Part shown: positions 61,776-64,000 of the stretch, piece by piece | Numbering within the stretch: the stretch's first letter is position 1 | How the letters are laid out: each line of letters starts with the position of its first letter | Assembly: GCA_016718155.1 (NCBI GenBank) | Contig: JADKEH010000006.1 | Span: 301,337-365,336 of the forward strand | Direction of reading: 5' to 3' | DNA: 64,000 bases | From: Candidatus Rhodoferax randersensis | GTDB lineage: Bacteria > Pseudomonadota > Gammaproteobacteria > Burkholderiales > Burkholderiaceae_C | Notes under the pieces: generated by a model | Seen by the model: the letters and a program-made list of their open reading frames with translations, nothing else | Database searches by the model: none | Told to the model about the DNA's origin: nothing | Program-made: the position numbers and the translations under genes

Positions 61776-63887
61776 TCAGGGCAGGCGGTTCCAATCGTGC
61801 AGCCCGATGTCAGTGAGGTCGCCAGTGGGTGGACTGACGCCTCGAGGCACGATGAAGCGGGCATCGATTTTTTGGAGGGGTGTGAGGCCAGAAGGAATGA
61901 CGAAGGGCTTGAGCACAACGTAGACCCTGTATTCCTCGCGAGGGTCGTCGGTGTTCCACGTTGGTACCGGTGGCAAACGCTGCGATTTGCGCCAAGCGTT
62001 GGCGTGGGCACTCGACTCGCCCATCGTGGCTCGGCGCAGTACGCCCTTTGCAAGTGCGTCGTTCACCGCCACGATCAGAGGGTTAACCACACCGCCCGTG
62101 AGCACGTCCCGATGGTCGCCCGCTAGGCCTCCCACGATGGCTTCGCCAGGCTTCGCCTGATCGCCGACGACCCCGCGGCCGATGGTTGTCAGCTGAACAA
62201 ACGCGGTGGTGGGTCTGCCAAAGGCTCGCTTTGCCAGCGTGTTCACCAAGGGCAACGAGCTGGGCGTGAAGTAGAACGCGGGGCATCCTGTGGCGGCCCC
62301 GATGTTGGAGGTGGTCAGAAGCGGGGTCTTCGAATCAAGGCCTCGTACCAACGGGGCGTAGTACCCGCTCGCGAATACGCCGACGATCTGAGTCGTCGCT
62401 GTTCGCGACACGTTCCAGATAATCGGATCGTACCGCCCGAGCAGTAACGCCACCTTCTTGCCCGGTCGATTCACCAGCAGGTCGACCTTGTCCGCCTCTT
62501 TGTCCTGTCCGGCCAGGCGCATACCGGTTTGACGGGGTGCCGAGACTTCGACCGCGTATACCTCGAAGTCGCCATCGATCAGCGACCACGGCCAGTGACA
62601 GGTTTCACCCTCCGGAGCAGTCGCCCCGGCCAAGCTTGCCGCGCGCTCGCCTTCCTGCACCACCGCGGGACAAGCGGGCCCGGCGCACTTCAGGGTGTTG
62701 AAGTCCATCACGGTGGAGTGACCGGGATCCCCGGTTGGACAGGGCACACCCTGCGCAATGAGAAACGTGGCACTGTGTGCACCCGCCAGCTTCGGCGGGA
62801 AAGCCATCGCCTTCACGACGACATAGGTGCTGTCGAGTCGCTCGTCTGGCGCGGGCTTGGTCTTGTCGTCGGTGATGAGCCCCGGCCTATCCTTGGTCGA
62901 CAGCCACCGGTCGATCCATGCTTGGTAGTCGCTGGCGCGCGCTGCACGCAACACGCCACGCGCTACCAGATTTCGCACTCCCATCTTGCCCGTGCCCTCG
63001 CCGGCCGCGCTCCGATACGATTCGGGAAGTACCTCGGACGAGGATTGAAGTTGTGCGCTGGCAGGCATGGGGTCACCGACGACGAACTGCTTTCGTGGTC
63101 CGTCGTTGAGTCCCTCCAGGACAATGCCAAGCGCGGTTCCGCGATGCGTGAAGTGCCCCTGAACTTCGCGTCCGAAAGCCAGCGTCGCCAATTCTTGTGA
63201 ATGCTTGAAGTTCTGGGCGTACCAGACGAAGTCGCCACACGCGGATTTCGGCCCGTTCTTCCATGTCATGAGCAAGGGCGTTCCCTTTTGAAGTCCCGCA
63301 ACAGCGTTTCGGTCCGAGCCGCTCGCCCAGATCGCGAGAATCCTCGTGCCACTCGTCCATTTGAGGCGCCAGATGGCCGAGGTGCTCGAACTCAGCATCA
63401 ACGCCACGTGCCTGCCAGGCGCGTTGACGATGACGTCGATCAGCCCGGCCTCGCCTCCACTCTCATCAATTGCCATGCCGGCGCCGGCGAGGTTCCCGGC
63501 CGAGTTGACCGCATAAACGACGACGTCTTGCGGCAAGGGTCCCCACGGCCATGTGCAGCCGGCTGGCGCCGGGATCGCCGGCCTCGTGGCGTCTGCCAAG
63601 CCGGAGGAGGCCGCACCGGCAGCTTGGCCAGCAGCGCGTGGCTCGCGACGCACTCGGCGTCGATCTGCGGCTGTCGCGTTTACCCCGCTTGGGGAACTTT
63701 GTGAAACACCGCTCGATTGGTCGCGAGGCTTCACCAGTTCCTGGGACGCCGAATCCGGGCAGCTTTGCTGCTGCACGCTCACTGCCCCGGAGGCGTCGAC
63801 GCAGCGGAATATCTGGGCTTGGGCTGGCCACGCGGTCCACCCGATTAGGAAGACGATGGCGAGTGGGGATCGGAGATTCAATCGCAT
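61776..63887 (-). CDS. Secreted protein with N-terminal DUF4124-like segment and two tandem copies of an unknown domain
   Basis: From the ATG at 63887 (MRLNLRSPLAIVFLIGWTAW) a signal peptide ends near PAQAQ, followed by a DUF4124-like segment (IFRCVDASGAVSVQQQSC, about 26-43). The rest is a tandem duplication. Copy 1 (about 110-400) and copy 2 (about 429-703) both begin with Cys then WPW (CTWPWG; CHWPWS) and a VYAV strand, continue through VALML/VALLL, ILAIWASG/IVGVFASG and GVLR, and end in a VVVKAMAFPP/YVVLKPFVIP strand and a PTGD loop. I do not recognise the domain. Secretion to the periplasm or outside is likely. Its downstream end is at 61776. Confidence 0.8.
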   Translation of the reverse strand: MRLNLRSPLAIVFLIGWTAWPAQAQIFRCVDASGAVSVQQQSCPDSASQELVKPRDQSSGVSQSSPSGVNATAADRRRVRREPRAAGQAAGAASSGLADATRPAIPAPAGCTWPWGPLPQDVVVYAVNSAGNLAGAGMAIDESGGEAGLIDVIVNAPGRHVALMLSSSTSAIWRLKWTSGTRILAIWASGSDRNAVAGLQKGTPLLMTWKNGPKSACGDFVWYAQNFKHSQELATLAFGREVQGHFTHRGTALGIVLEGLNDGPRKQFVVGDPMPASAQLQSSSEVLPESYRSAAGEGTGKMGVRNLVARGVLRAARASDYQAWIDRWLSTKDRPGLITDDKTKPAPDERLDSTYVVVKAMAFPPKLAGAHSATFLIAQGVPCPTGDPGHSTVMDFNTLKCAGPACPAVVQEGERAASLAGATAPEGETCHWPWSLIDGDFEVYAVEVSAPRQTGMRLAGQDKEADKVDLLVNRPGKKVALLLGRYDPIIWNVSRTATTQIVGVFASGYYAPLVRGLDSKTPLLTTSNIGAATGCPAFYFTPSSLPLVNTLAKRAFGRPTTAFVQLTTIGRGVVGDQAKPGEAIVGGLAGDHRDVLTGGVVNPLIVAVNDALAKGVLRRATMGESSAHANAWRKSQRLPPVPTWNTDDPREEYRVYVVLKPFVIPSGLTPLQKIDARFIVPRGVSPPTGDLTDIGLHDWNRLP

Positions 63888-64000
63888 CCGCAAAAGTATG
63901 GCACGCCTTGCCCCCGTTGGAGCGTCACGCCAATGGCGCTGCTTCAAGCGGCAGATGCGGGCGCCGCAAGGCAAGGCCCCCCGCTGCCGGCGTCTCAATT
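63888..64000. other. Right edge, nothing supported
   Basis: The last 113 bases lie upstream of the tandem-domain gene on the minus strand. The reading frame stays open to 63998, but the residues are not signal-peptide-like. A promoter for the minus-strand gene must lie here or beyond the window. None was recognised. Confidence 0.3.

Overview
The window looks like chromosomal DNA of a motile Gram-negative betaproteobacterium of the order Burkholderiales, most likely family Comamonadaceae (Rhodoferax/Polaromonas-like). The evidence is high G+C, a flgA-divergent flgBCDEFGHIJKL cluster with flgM/flgN, a Gsp type II secretion operon, a trimeric Gram-negative-type porin, Coq7-type ubiquinone hydroxylase and a beta-oxidation cluster with a dehydrogenase-first fusion protein. 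Placement is inferred from gene content only. No rRNA, tRNA or CRISPR array was seen.

Layout. 1-2742: an AAA/STAND-type ATPase whose start codon is cut by the left edge, an HDOD signalling protein with a probable frameshift near its end, and a knot of dispersed palindromic repeats. 2741-15244: flagellar rod, hook, ring and junction genes on the minus strand (flgB to flgL), then divergent flgA, flgM (with a clear sigma-28 promoter) and flgN. 15245-15758: a non-coding element with about 66-bp near-perfect inverted arms. 15759-25418: the gsp operon (G-H-I-J-K-L-M-N-D-E, mostly joined by 4-bp stop/start overlaps) with gspC divergent; gspF is absent from the window. 25431-29152: ilvA, an OsmC-like protein, coq7 and a Phd/PIN toxin-antitoxin pair. 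29296-35063: a porin with a structured leader and a terminator, an M20 amidohydrolase with a repeat-encoded tail, a peptide-type ABC solute-binding protein, a suspicious poly-G tract, and a fumarylacetoacetate-hydrolase-fold enzyme. 35172-44573: a TetR regulator and a beta-oxidation cluster (acyl-CoA dehydrogenase, DUF2147, hydroxyacyl-CoA dehydrogenase/enoyl-CoA hydratase fusion, DUF4442, thiolase, alpha/beta hydrolase, thioesterase). 44701-47206: a decayed helicase locus. 47850-56471: a frameshifted enoyl-CoA hydratase, a GGDEF-EAL protein, an HSDL2-like SDR, a phospholipase-D lipoprotein, and a two-gene unit of an aldo/keto reductase and a DpgC-like cofactor-free dioxygenase homologue. 56673-63887: a haem-c-motif lipoprotein resembling HzsA-type proteins, an MntA/HepT pair, a metallophosphoesterase, an acyltransferase remnant, and a secreted protein made of two tandem copies of a domain I do not recognise.

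Two families of dispersed palindromic repeats run through the window: REP-A, with arms GTTGAGGACAGA and TCTGTCCCRCAA, and REP-B, with GTCATTGCGA and TCGCGATGAC. Several genes carry single-base frameshifts, often at short homopolymers, so either the assembly has indel errors or local decay is under way. The most interesting items are the DpgC-like gene outside any recognisable antibiotic cluster, the tandem-domain secreted protein, the HzsA-like lipoprotein, the inverted-arm element beside gspE, and the REP-derived C-terminus of the amidohydrolase.
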